Origin: Hamiltosporidium magnivora
Taxonomy: Eukaryota; Microsporidia; Dubosqiidae
Assembly (NCBI GenBank): GCA_004325065.1
Contig: PITI01000139.1
Coordinates: 1-19,555 of the forward strand
Reading direction: 5' to 3'
Length of the DNA stretch: 19,555 nucleotides
A program made the position numbers and the translations under genes. The stretch's first letter is position 1. Every line of letters begins with the position of its first letter. Below the pieces are notes generated by a model that did no database searches, was not told where the DNA came from, and saw only the letters and a program-made list of their open reading frames with translations. Shown one piece after another: positions 1-9,600 of this stretch.

Positions 1-282
1 AAAACCAAAAGAATTTTTTATGATGGAATTCTCAACAATGCTATATTTAGTAAACCAATCAAGGAATCGAAAAGATTTACTATGATCTCTGGCATTTTGA
101 TGGGAATTATATTTTTAATAGTTTCAGATTTTATTATTCTGATTCTGAGAAAAAACATGAAAAGTAACAGAAAATTAACAAAGAAGGAAAAAAGAATAGA
201 GAGAATTTCGAATAAACCAGATTTTGCAGATCTATATTTATTGAAATCTTATAATAAAATCAGAAACTTTCTTAAAAAATAA
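1..282 (+). CDS. J-like ER membrane protein, 3' part (left copy, cut by window edge)
   Basis: The reading frame is open from the first base and ends at TAA 280-282. It gives 93 residues that correspond to residues 116-208 of the complete copy at 13632-14258. The visible part starts at the end of the J-like domain (KTKRIFYDG), then has a linker, one strongly hydrophobic span of about 22 residues (from MISGILMG to IILIL), and a basic cytosolic-type tail that ends in NFLKK. The protein is identical to the other copy over this stretch; the DNA shows about one difference (position 43, C here, T in the mirror copy). A start at the internal ATG at position 82 would give only the span and tail, so I take the gene as running in from the left. 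It is convergent with the RING-CH gene, with 72 bases between the two stop codons. Confidence 0.8.
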   Translation, partial: KTKRIFYDGILNNAIFSKPIKESKRFTMISGILMGIIFLIVSDFIILILRKNMKSNRKLTKKEKRIERISNKPDFADLYLLKSYNKIRNFLKK

Positions 283-354
283 AAAATATTCTTTAAAAAA
301 AAATTTGCAAAAAAACTTCAATTCGCCATTTTAAAAATATTTATTTCCTTTACT
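283..354. other. Convergent intergenic spacer, identical in both cassette copies
   Basis: These 72 bases separate the stop codons of the J-like and RING-CH genes. By eye they are identical to the reverse complement of 13560-13631, including runs of nine A and seven A. The spacer is too short for two separate 3' untranslated regions, so the two transcripts probably overlap at their 3' ends. No terminator or classical poly(A) signal can be called with confidence in such AT-rich DNA. Confidence 0.6.
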
Positions 355-1128
355 CTATCTATAATTTAATAAAAACACAAATATATAATCTGTTTGCTCA
401 TATATATCATTGTACATCATTTTGGTGTAATAAAAACTCATGATATATAAAATAAAGTAATCGATTGTGAAATCGAAATGAAAAATTCTCCAAATTGTAA
501 AAATATAATTAAAAACGGGGAAAAATTTAAATCTAAAAACGATTTGGTAAAACATGATTGCAATCACAGTTGAAGCTAAATATCCTATTTTAAAATTTTC
601 TTTATCATTTAAAAATCGAAAATTTTGAAAAAAGTTGGGTATTTTTTGTGGTTTTGGTTTAAAAATACAATATATCATTTCTTGCTCCAAATTATTAGAT
701 TCGTCAGATATAAGTGCTATGGCATCTCCAAATGAATTAATTATAAAGTTCGATGAAAGAAATATAACAGTCATTGCAAATATAGATGTCAATCGAATCA
801 AATATTGATGCGGTATTAAATCTTCATCAATTTTATATTCACAAAAACACTGCTCACATTTTTTTATTTCGCGAAGATTTTTTCCTTTGAATCGCCACAA
901 TTTTAAACATGTTTTATGAACATATTTTATAGATCCTTTACATCCACATGGTGATATAAGATCACATGTAGAATCTATAGGATTTCGATATAAATAGCAT
1001 ATTTTACATTTTACATCACTTTCAAATTTAGTTTTTAAAAATATTTTTTCACCCGGCTGTTTCTTAGACATTTCATTACATTCATCTGTTTCGTAAAATA
1101 TATTTTCGTTCATATCTGGAAGACTCAT
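355..1128 (-). CDS. RING-CH (MARCH/Doa10-type) membrane E3 ubiquitin ligase, left copy
   Basis: This 257-residue protein has an N-terminal C4HC3 RING-CH (RINGv) finger followed by membrane spans. Zinc ligands are C41, C44, C61, C63, H71, C74, C91 and C94. The spacing C-x2-C-x16-C-x-C-x7-H-x2-C-x16-C-x2-C, the CGCKGS turn and the W after the sixth ligand are typical of the family. Hydrophobic spans lie at about 110-132, 181-198 and 202-232 (the last may be two). Known RING-CH proteins recruit ubiquitin-conjugating enzymes and ubiquitinate membrane or ER-associated substrates; that role is inferred here from the fold. The protein is much shorter than Doa10 and closer in size to MARCH proteins. 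The start at 1128 matches the start of the paralogue (MSL.DM), and a conserved AT-rich block precedes both. The paralogue at 12780-13559 is nearly identical in the finger and the C-terminal third, but differs in residues 1-27 and in the loop at about 123-180. Confidence 0.88.
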   Translation of the reverse strand: MSLPDMNENIFYETDECNEMSKKQPGEKIFLKTKFESDVKCKICYLYRNPIDSTCDLISPCGCKGSIKYVHKTCLKLWRFKGKNLREIKKCEQCFCEYKIDEDLIPHQYLIRLTSIFAMTVIFLSSNFIINSFGDAIALISDESNNLEQEMIYCIFKPKPQKIPNFFQNFRFLNDKENFKIGYLASTVIAIMFYQIVFRFKFFPVFNYIFTIWRIFHFDFTIDYFILYIMSFYYTKMMYNDIYEQTDYIFVFLLNYR

Positions 1129-1166
1129 CTTTTTTTACTTAAATAAAAAATATTGGTAATTTTAAT
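1129..1166 (-). promoter_or_regulatory. Conserved proximal upstream block of RING-CH gene (left)
   Basis: Immediately before the ATG, in gene sense, both copies share a block of about 35 bases: TACCAATATTTTTTATTTAA (left copy: AATTACCAAT at its start) followed by GTAA and an A-rich stretch. The DNA further upstream has diverged strongly, so this segment may be retained as core promoter and short leader. The AT-rich core could serve as a TATA-like element. The role is inferred from conservation between the two copies only. Confidence 0.4.
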
Positions 1167-1639
1167 AACCAATAATATCCATCGAATGATTAGATATTAT
1201 TATCAACTCCTGATTGGTCATTTTATGATAGCAAGACTACTCAAATGAGTAATTCAAAATTAAAATGTTTCTTTAAAAAAAGAATCAATTAAAAACTTTT
1301 TACTCTATAAAAAATGGAGAAAAACTAACAAATCAAATTTCTAAAAGATTGCTCCATCAAATCGAATTTGAAACTATGTTACACATTACATCTTTTAATT
1401 GGTAGTATGGCTATAAACATAAAATTATAGAATTTTAATCAATGGAATAGCATTATAGTCGAATTTTGTAATAAGAATAATAGTGACAATTTAGAATGCG
1501 AAGTCAATAGTAATAGAATCCCATACAATTAAAAATTATTGCAATATCTTAAAAAATATTCCACTTGGTAAAATAGAATTATCTGATCATTAAGAATGAA
1601 AGTTAAATTATAAAAATATTCTGAAGATGATTCGTAGAG

Positions 1640-2290
1640 GGATCATAAACACATAAAAAACTATGGGTTCGGAATGATTAAGAATTGTGTAATTTTTTTT
1701 GATTTAGAGTTAGATAAAAAGCACATTACATTTTCGTTTGCTTCTTTGTGAATTGGTACAAAAAGAATAAGGTCTCATTAAAAAGATTTGTATAACAAAT
1801 AGGTGATTGTTTTTTATTAACTAGATTGAAAACTTCAGCTTAAGTTTTAAGTAAATTTCTCTGTAAAAGTATGGAAACTGGGCTTTGCCTAATCGGGTAT
1901 AAAGGCTAGCGCCTGTGATATGCAGAAAACCATACGCATCCAATCCAGTAATGCTAAGTAGCAGGTTGTAAATGTTTCTATTACATTCCAAGGTCATGAT
2001 GAATTACATATATGCTGCAGAGATAAATCTTGGCTAAATGTTTATTTGGTTCATAAAGTGTATTCAGTGGAAAAACAGCTTTTTGTATGGGTGCTTAAGA
2101 TACCTATATGCGTTCACGCATCGACAATTGTCCTACCGTTAAATATGCGTAGACATCTTTTGGGTGAAAAGCTTCGAGGTGTAGATATCTTAGGTGACCC
2201 CCTTGATGTAACAGAAGTGCATTTGTGTATTCTAACCAAAACTGCGTTTATTTCCATCAAAACAAATTAACAAATGTCACTTTTTATAAA
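1640..2290 (+). repeat. Dispersed repeat family R, copy D (opposite orientation to the other copies)
   Basis: Reverse-complemented, this segment aligns with the copies at 3820-4640, 10920-11775 and 16045-16740. The best anchor is the GCTACTTAG block (here CTAAGTAGC at about 1953-1961), followed by the TTTCCATACTTTTA block near 1865-1880 and, at the other end, a GTGAACGCATAT-like block near 2100. Base composition is less AT-rich than the flanks. An open stretch at 2046-2270 has only a TTG start and no recognisable product. The strand is a convention, set by the tRNA-like segment in copy E1. Confidence 0.6.
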
Positions 2291-2762
2291 GCTCTTTGTT
2301 GCATATACTTCATATTTTATTTTCCTCTTTTTCAAAATATAGAAACGGCAGTGAGAAGATTCCAGTATTTGCTCTGGCTTTAACAAATATGTGTATTTAA
2401 AATCATCTATTTTTGAAATTTATATCATATTTGTTACGCACGTTTTAGCTATATTTTTTTTACTAAAAAATTACTTGATTTTTAATTGTTATTATATTAT
2501 ATTATGTGCGTTCCTCCCCATCTTTCTTTGGAATTCAACCCTAATTATATTTCATATATTGGGGTATGAACATAGATGCAAAGGCATAAAGGATATAAAT
2601 ATCGTTAAAGCCTTTTTATTAAAGTGTATTTTACTGGTACATGTCTTGTTTTTTTACCTTTTTAAAATTCTCAACATTACAAATTCAAATATAAACAACA
2701 TATCATTTATAAAGGTGATTGAAAAACACCAGAATAATGATAAAAAGGAGAAAATAATTTAA
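2274..2762 (+). pseudogene. Broken multispanning membrane-protein gene, weakly cornichon/ERV14-like
   Basis: One frame starts with ATG at 2274 (MSLFIKLF, a hydrophobic 22-residue segment), meets TAG at 2340-2342 and TGA at 2352-2354, and then stays open to TAA at 2760-2762. The 135 open codons after the second stop contain no ATG at all. An open run this long is unlikely by chance in such AT-rich DNA. The product would have hydrophobic spans around IFEIYIIFVTHVLAIFFLL, a following segment to FHIL, and a last one near LLVHVLFFYLFKIL, then a polar lysine/asparagine-rich tail. The CSGFNKYV stretch before the second span and the FFYLFKIL stretch in the last span resemble cornichon cargo receptors (CxxxNK.. 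and FFYLYxMI), which load cargo into COPII vesicles. The likeness is weak. Alternatives are an unrecognised short intron across the two stops, a non-ATG start at GTG 2391, or a chance open frame. Confidence 0.35.
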
Positions 2763-3820
2763 TTTTATTTGATGTACATTTTTTTTTACTTTTTCGTAAT
2801 TTAATTTTTTCAAGTTTACATTTTTTTTAAATTTTTCTTTCTTTTCATTATTTAATCCCGTTCATAACTTTTCACTTTAAAATGTTTTTTCCTGCTAAAA
2901 TTCTTGACTTTCCTTCTAAAAAAAAGTATAAATATTTATTTTTCTTTTTCATATGCTTCGGCAGTTGTGAGGAACTGTTTGATTTTACTTTTAGTCGACC
3001 ATAATATAGGGGGGAGTTTTAGAATGAAACATTATTAAAGTAAACCGCTAACAATTTATGAACTTAAAATATCTTTTGATATTAAAAAACGTTTTCGTAT
3101 ATTACAATAAAAATTCTGTGTCATTATTTCCTATTCTGGTTCCCAGGTTTAAAAACTTAAAATTTGAAGAGGGGCGTTTGATTATTAATTATACACTCCC
3201 TATTCTGTTTAAGACTAAGGTTTGAATGAAAGACAATCTACTCGTTCAGAATGATATATTAAAATCCCTACCGTATTTAAAAATAACGAAATTATAATTC
3301 ATCTGCTGATATATTTGTCATAATTGAAATCAATGGCAAATTGTAAGACTTTTAAGTCTTTATAAAACCTTTTTATAGAAATACTAAAGATTTTAGGCTT
3401 TCTCAAAATATATATTTCCATGAAAATTACGTTCAATAAAAATCGAAAGTAATATCAATTTTCTAAGAGTCATTCAACTAAAATCATAATTAATAATATT
3501 TTTTGCTGTATTTATTAACTTATTAATGTAATAGATATTTAATAAACATACGAAAAGATAGAACGAGCTATAAAAAAAACTTTGCTTAGTAAATTTGCAT
3601 TGGCTAAATTTTTAGTTTTATACATTATCAAATGGATGTTTCAGAATATTGTTATAAAATGGATTGAATATAATTTTAACTAAAAAAAATCTCACCTATT
3701 AAAAAATTTATGAACTAGGTGTTTTGAAGTCTGAGATAACAGCAAAAAACCAATGAATTATTAGCTAGATTTAATAATAGATTAGCAATATAAAGAAATT
3801 GATTTTTTTAAAAAAATATT
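2763..3820. other. Intergenic AT-rich region, no gene seen
   Basis: No ATG-initiated frame of useful length is present on either strand. The segment holds pyrimidine-rich stretches (2770-2860), a slightly GC-richer patch at about 2955-3020 with GGGGGG at 3009-3014, and a direct CCTATTCTG repeat about 70 bases apart (about 3130 and 3200), each followed by AGGTTTRAA. A small hairpin-like AAGACTTTTAAGTCTT lies near 3346. None of these supports a functional call. Confidence 0.5.
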
Positions 3821-4640
3821 TATCTTTTAAAAACAGTGGCACGTGTTACATTTTTTTAATGACTTTACCGCAGTTTTAGCTTAAAATATAATAACTGCCC
3901 CTAAATACTCCAAAGGTACCCTCACCATACCTATTTCTCAATGCCTTTCATCTATAAGGTGAATAGAATCTAATTATTAAGCGAGACGGTTTCCCCGTGC
4001 TTGTTAGTGTCTGTAGCTTGGAGTAATCATAGGTTGAAACCTACCCTAGGCTCCCCAAAATTATGCATTAATCACTCTTACTTTACACTTTCCGAACTCA
4101 ATAAGCTTCTATATAAAATATATCTCAGCGACTTACATAGGGTTTACCTAGAAGCTCGAAGTCATACCAATAGGTACAACCTGCTACTTAGCTTTTCCGG
4201 TTTAGATGGTTTGTTTTTGTATTTACCAGGTACAAAGTCTTTTGATTCTGTGAGTAAGGCTTTCTTTCCATGTTTTTACATAAATTATTTACACTTTCAG
4301 CTGCAGTCTGGGATGTAGTTACATATAAAAAAACTACAAAATAAATTTATAGAAGATCTTTCGCCATTTCGTAGATCAAGAAATTAACTAAAATTTAAAG
4401 CAGAATATTTGGTAACTTAATATATCTGGAATAACACATATAATGTAGGTGACATGTTTATCCACCTATATCAGAACCCGGGACAGACCTGTGCGATTTT
4501 GAGTGGCAAAATGGGAAGGTCTGCTGCTCCTCTGGCTGTCTGAGTAGAAATAGAGAAATTTCAATTAGAAAATTTGCAGTTTTTAAATCAAAAAATGATC
4601 TCACACCCGTTTTGCACACCCAACGATTTTGTTAAAAAAA
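3820..4640 (-). repeat. Dispersed repeat family R, copy A
   Basis: The copy starts with a block shared with copy C (TTTAAAAACAGT then ACGTGTT, here near 3827-3846). It continues with the CTGCCCCTAAATACTCC block (3893-3909), the TAGTGTCTGT region, ATATATCTCAGCGACTTA, and TACAACCTGCTACTTAGC near 4177-4194. Homology resumes at the far end with the CACACCCGTTTTGCACAC block (4603-4620). Between about 4380 and 4595 the sequence is unrelated to copies B and C and contains two hairpins. A plus-strand frame open at 4001-4318 starts with TTG and is not matched by intact frames in the other copies, so I do not call it a gene. The C2H2 gene starts 1.7 kb further on. Confidence 0.6.
4445..4523 (+). other. 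GC-rich double-hairpin segment inside repeat copy A
   Basis: Two adjacent inverted repeats stand out from the AT-rich surroundings. GTAGGTG (4445-4451) pairs with CACCTAT (4463-4469) around an 11-base loop, with one G-U pair. CAGACCT (4484-4490) pairs perfectly with AGGTCTG (4517-4523), and inside it ATTTTG (4496-4501) pairs with CAAAAT (4507-4512) around AGTGG. Together they could fold as a structured RNA or cruciform. The segment is absent from the other R copies and lies in the part of copy A without homology to them. Function unknown. Confidence 0.4.
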
Positions 4641-6359
4641 AGATATAATCAAAAGCAAAAAAAAATAGATAGAAGTTCAACAGATTTCACTCATGAATAA
4701 TATATAAAGAAAAAATATCTAGGAATGCGAATATAACTAAAAAAACGAGGGTAATGGTGTAAGTGATTATCCCAGATACTAAAAAACCAAGATTTAATTG
4801 CGCGACGAACCTGATTTTTATTACATCTAGAAACAAATTTATTTTTGTAAATAACATTATCTTCAACATCTTGATAAATGGTGGTCATTTGGCGATTTTA
4901 TTTTAAAAAATGCTCAAATATGACTATAGGAGATTGAGAAATTATTTTTGTGCAATATGCATCTACTACTTCTTCAACTAAATATAAACCAATGAATTGT
5001 ACAAAGCTAATTAGAAGCCCATCTCTCTGTTTAAGAATCTCCGCAAAATAATCTTAACGAAATAAAATTAAAAATTAAGCTAAGAATAAAAACAATATAT
5101 CTGAATTAAGAATAATAAACTCGGATTATTTTTTTAAAAAATATTCGGTTAGAATAAGTCTCTTTAATGTTTAATTTATATGCCGTCGCTTTATCATGTT
5201 TAAATGGAAACGTACGGAGTAAATATATTAGAAACGTAACCCTAATTTTAAAATTGAGTATTGAAATAACTCCCTAATCGATTTTTTATAAATTTCAATA
5301 ATTTTAATATACTTCAAATAATATAAAATTGCGCCTGAAGTTTGAATCAAACTAAGAATTGGTTTGAATTGGTTGTCACAATAGAAATCATTTACCAATC
5401 AAATAAATAATATATAGTCAAGATAAAGTATATTGATTATGTGGGAAGAGTATCTAGATTACCACAGAAAGAGGAAGATAAATGAAACCTAATATTACCT
5501 TAGAGATATTATTCAAGCCCGGAAGATATTTTTAAAATAAACACAAAAATTATCAATCCTAATATTGTGAATGGAAGAAAATAGAAAATCATGACTATGT
5601 AAATATAAAAAAATAGTCAAATCAGAAAAATAGAAAAATAAAAACAACAAAAGGAGAATCAATAAAGCAGTAAACATCAAAAAATAGGCATTAATCAATT
5701 TTCTTCCGTTTAAGATACAAATAATATTTTTGCAAAACCTTACGTCATCGAATATTTATTTACATGAATTAAAGAAATATCCTAAATACAATAAATGGAG
5801 TCGGCGAATTTTAATATTTGCAAATAAATTTCCAAAAGTCAGAATAAAAACAACCAATATTTAATAATTTTTTTTGTTGTATTTTTCATTTATATGCTAT
5901 AAATTAAGTTGTTTCTTTATAAAAATAAGAAATAATACGCAAAAAGGATTAAATAAATTTTAAGTATGAGATTCAATATTTTTAGTCAATTATGGGAAAA
6001 AATTATATAACATAATCAAAATTAGGTTAAAGGTTTAATTTTAAAGGATTTCAACGATAAAGTTGAAAAAATAAACAACTCTATCAAAAGAAGTATTCGA
6101 AAAACTAAAAAAACAATAAAATTTATCTAATTTGAATATATTAAAAAAATATTTTTAATTTGAAAGAAATGTCAAAATTATATATGACTGATATATTTAA
6201 AAGATCAAATGATAAATTAAAAAAACTTTTTATGTAATTTATTACATCAAAGCAATCATTAAATAGCAAAAAAAGGAAAACTAATGGCCTTCGCATTTAA
6301 TCAAAGAATAATTTACCTATTAGAGAATGTTCTTTATAACTGAAAATTAGGCAAATACC
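4641..6359. other. Intergenic region upstream of the C2H2 gene, no gene seen
   Basis: The DNA is strongly AT-rich with frequent stops in all frames. Short open frames on the minus strand at 4687-4888 and 5513-5698 are hydrophobic or aromatic-rich, as random AT-rich DNA gives, and lack recognisable motifs. No RNA gene or repeat-family member was recognised. The last 100 bases before 6360 probably hold the promoter of the C2H2 gene, but no motif can be assigned. Confidence 0.5.
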
Positions 6360-6929
6360 ATGAAACTTTATAACATTAATGAATGTCTTGAAAACAATCA
6401 AGAGAATATTCAAAATAGAAGAAAAATGTACTGGAAAACCAAAGAAGCACTTAGAAGAGCAGATCGAACCAAAATCGATCTAAAGAATATCGAAATGATA
6501 GAATTATTATTAAATATAGAAAAAAATGTATATTTTAAAGAAGAAAGACAATTAGAAACTTATCCAGAATTCATGCAGAGATGCAAAAGTAATTTTTTAA
6601 AAGACTTTATTTGCTGTAATAATATATTTACTGATTTCGATACGTATGTAATGCACGTTCAAAAATACCATCAAACGGAGATAGAAGCTAAAAATCAGTC
6701 TTCTATAAATAATTACGAGAACTTTCAACTTTTGAATTACGATTTTTCCAACTTTCAAATACCAGAGTTAAATTTATTAAATGAGAAACCATATTTTGGA
6801 ATCAAAAAACCATATCCGTGTAAAGTAAAAGGTTGTTATAAAAGTTATAAAAATCCAAACGGATTAAAATATCACATGATTCATCATCATTCAGATATTG
6901 TAAAGGATCAAAAAGAAAATTACAGTTAA
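6360..6929 (+). CDS. C2H2 zinc-finger protein, Sfp1-like
   Basis: This 189-residue protein has two C-terminal-type fingers. The first has adjacent cysteines, C85-C86-x12-H99-x4-H104 (the CC...H....H form). The second is C154-x4-C159-x12-H172-x3/4-H176/H177 in the context KPYPCKVKGCYKSYKNPNGLKYH. The second finger closely resembles the last finger of yeast Sfp1, a nuclear regulator of ribosomal-protein and ribosome-biogenesis genes; an adjacent-cysteine first finger also fits that family as I know it. The protein is far shorter than yeast Sfp1, which fits a reduced genome. The N-terminal 80 residues are charged and without a known domain; a 47-residue linker rich in N, Q, F and L joins the fingers. 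The start at 6360 is the first in-frame ATG after stops. Transcription-factor function is inferred from the fingers; target genes cannot be seen. Confidence 0.85.
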   Translation: MKLYNINECLENNQENIQNRRKMYWKTKEALRRADRTKIDLKNIEMIELLLNIEKNVYFKEERQLETYPEFMQRCKSNFLKDFICCNNIFTDFDTYVMHVQKYHQTEIEAKNQSSINNYENFQLLNYDFSNFQIPELNLLNEKPYFGIKKPYPCKVKGCYKSYKNPNGLKYHMIHHHSDIVKDQKENYS

Positions 6930-8100
6930 ATGATTAAAAATTTGTTATTTAAATTTTATCACTAAATTTCTTGCAAAAATAATTTTTACAACTTGGTTTC
7001 AAAAGTAATTCTTCTATCATGTTTAGATAGGTTAAAGTTTAAATAAATTTATAATTGGTATTTTTTTATTGAAAATAGTCTCGAAAATTAAGAGCGGGCT
7101 ATATAAAAGGCTTTTAATTTTAGATTTTTTGTAAAATAAAATTGCTAAAAATCTTCGTACTTAACAATCATTCATAATGAAATTTAAAATTTGATATTTA
7201 TTTGAAAATATTTTTTTTATAAGTTAAATCAGAGATCTTTAAAATCTTATGCCGCGGACCACATTAGCTTGTATAGAAAGTCTGAAAAACCAATAACTCA
7301 TTGGATTTTATATCAAAATACTGACAAGTATTTAGTGGATGTTTATCATTGATTGTTATCAAACATTAAAAGTTCCATCAAATGTTCAATAAAATAAGAA
7401 TGTATCGTATCAAAATTTATAAATTAAAATATTCATAATATCTGGAATCTATATAAGTCTTCCAGCCAAGCTATTCAAAAATGTTCAAAAATTTACTCAA
7501 GTATTATTTTGTTTCGGCCCTACCTATCTTTTTCTAAAAAATATCCTGTAAAAAGAACTATAAAATATTATTCCAGATCACAATTAAAAGATATGCACCT
7601 GAAGTAATTTTTGATGATTTATAGTATAGATTTAGCCTACGGTTTCGACAAGTCATTATGGATTAATCTCAGCCAAATTGATCTAATTAACAATAAATTA
7701 TGTTACATATTTTTTTTTGTTAGAGAGAGGATGACAACATTAAAAACTAATTTTTATGCAAAAAGGGTGTATAATTGATGTGAAATCATTGTTGCTGTTT
7801 TGGTGGAATATTAACCCCAGTGTATCTTTTGGCCGAACCCTATGATCCTGACTTTCAAATAATTTGAAGCAACAAATTGAAGTTTTCCATTTGTTTATCT
7901 TCGATACTGAGAGGTAAAATAAGAATGGAATAATTAAGTAAGATATTTCTGGTCTATAATTTATGATTATATCGTTACATATTCTGTAAAATAATTTTTT
8001 TTACGTATTCAGAACCAATAATTTCTTTAGTCTAACGACTTAATTTTATATTTATTTTGAAAAGAAAGTTCAAATTGAATAACTTAACTTTAAGTAGTAT
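6930..8100. other. Intergenic region after the C2H2 gene, with a possible R-family fragment
   Basis: No credible open frame is present. At about 7755-7830 a stretch (GTGAAATCATTG, TTTTGGTGGAAT, ACCCCAGTG) resembles the reverse complement of the 3' end of R copies B (11690-11745) and C. It may be a short, old fragment in the same orientation as copy D; homology cannot be followed past about 7860. A GC-richer GCCGCGGACC lies at 7251-7260 without clear meaning. Confidence 0.35.
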
Positions 8101-9600
8101 GAGTATTTCTTGAGCATTTCTTTTATATTGAATCTTACTATGCTATCAGCTTACCGGAACATTCACAATGTTTAGCTTTTTATATTCCAATTCCGAAACA
8201 GAAGTTTGCGTGGGTATAATAACAGCAAATAACTAATAAATGTGACTTGATATTTCTTTTGGCTATTCATCTATTAGAATAATCAGCACCAACAGGTTCC
8301 ATATATTTGCTTTGAATTATATTCGATTTAGTATTTAGTGTATATTTTGTTATATAAATTTGCACTATATTCTTTTTTAACTCCCTTTTTTGCTTCGGTT
8401 AATTCTCAGCATTCAACCTGGATAAACTCTTTTATCGCACAAGTTCAGATCAACTAGTATTTTTCAACCGTAAAGTTTCAGCTATTCTTTGGAAATTAAT
8501 ATATTTCTTTTTAAAAATCTAACGGTTCCAATATATAAATTATGTTAGCTCGAAGTATGGTAAATGACTATTTTGTGTTCTCGTCGTTTTCTTATACAAC
8601 TATCATTACATAGTAGTATTATAGTATTCTATTTCATATGGACTAGACGTTAAGCTCGTAGATACGAACTTTCTTTACATTCCTAAGAAAAAAAATCCCG
8701 AAAATAATACTTATCTTAACTATCTGGGCCATGGTTTCTTAACTTCTTCAATAAAAATTCTATACTCTCACCTAGTCTGTTCTTCATATATTTTTTAGTC
8801 TTTTATTTTTGGATTATTTATCGCTCTCAAGCAATTTCTCAAGAAAATTTAGGATATTCTTTAATTAGTCTATGTTCCTCCTTCATTTTATTTACTTTCA
8901 ATTTTTCAGAGCTTCAGCTCGACATTATATGTTTAGCCTGTTCCCTTTCCACCTATGTTTATGCAATTCTGTCTTTTTTTCTCAAAGAAATTTATTTCAA
9001 TTAAGAATATTCTTTGTCTGAAAACACTTTTCATTTACTATATGCTCTATTATTTAATTTATTTACTTTATAAATTCTTAGTCATTTTTATTAAAAATCT
9101 TTTGATTTAATCAAATATAAAGTTAATGAAGCTTTTAAAGTTATATTTGTGTTATGCAACAATTATTGAGAATATAAATAAATTGCACGCAAGAACGGCA
9201 AAAAAAATCATTTTTATCATAAAATTTTTTATGCAACTGTAAATTCGTAGAAAAGAAATCGGAACAAATTAATTTAAATTTTTTTAAAAAATGAAAACGT
9301 TTGAAAATGTTACAAGACAAATTTATTATGTTATTCTTGGTAAATAATTTAATTAAGAAGAAATTTACGAATTTTATTCAAATATTTTTTTGAACCAATA
9401 GAATCTTTTTAATTGTTTTATGTTACTTCTACTCCATTATTGGTTATATAAGATTTATGAACAAATAGAAAAAGACATATCTTTATTGGAGCACCCTTAT
9501 TGGAGTCTTATATTTCTTAAATCAATTAAACATTTCAAGATGAGTCGTCGTCAGGACATTACTGAATCATATAAACGATCTTACACACACGAATAATCTT
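8100..9600. repeat. Left arm of inverted repeat IR2
   Basis: Position x matches the reverse complement of about 23850-23920 minus x. Strong anchors are 9392-9540 against 14305-14458 (GAACCAATAGAA, ACTTCTAC, ATTATTGGTT, ATTGGAGCAC, CAATTAAACATTTC), about 9150-9235 against 14655-14710 (TATGCAA then ATTATTGAG, AAATAAAT.GCAC), and about 9000-9080 against 14780-14865. Weaker matches run to about 8180 against 15738. In the right arm this DNA lies directly upstream of the J-like gene. Here no J-like gene follows. Confidence 0.6.
9392..9540 (+). other. Orphan copy of the J-like gene's upstream block
   Basis: This is the best-conserved part of IR2 and aligns over its full length with 14458-14305, which lies about 130-280 bases before the probable J-like start (14177). 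Similarity fades near 9600, where the gene body should begin. Two CCAAT-type motifs (GAACCAATAG and, inverted, TATTGGTTAT) are kept in both copies. A 58-codon frame (9420-9596) covers this block, but the matching frame in the other copy is shifted and interrupted, so conservation does not look protein-based. Confidence 0.45.

Larger units (their letters stand above)
1..2290. repeat. Left arm of large inverted repeat IR1
   Basis: Position x matches the reverse complement of about 13908-13914 minus x. The match is near-perfect at 1-600 and 770-1010. It is strongly diverged but traceable in 1129-1610, where shared blocks include the poly-T/ATTGG region and a GATTGCTC.ATCAA block at about 1345. 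From about 1640 to 2290 it pairs with the R-family copy at 11110-11775. The arm runs off the left edge of the window. The right arm carries about 500 extra bases at 11780-12310. Confidence 0.75.

Noticed and set aside
2046..2270. 74-codon plus-strand frame in repeat copy D
   Set aside because: TTG start, lies within the repeat, and is not conserved as a protein in the mirrored copy B.
4001..4318. 105-codon plus-strand open frame in repeat copy A
   Set aside because: It starts only with TTG, the equivalent stretches of copies B, C and D are interrupted, and the product has no recognisable motif; a less AT-rich repeat gives longer chance frames.
4687..4888. Two overlapping minus-strand hydrophobic frames
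   Set aside because: Aromatic-rich products typical of random AT-rich DNA; no motif, no paralogue.
9420..9596. 58-codon frame across the conserved IR2 block
   Set aside because: The frame is shifted and broken in the other arm, so protein conservation is not supported.
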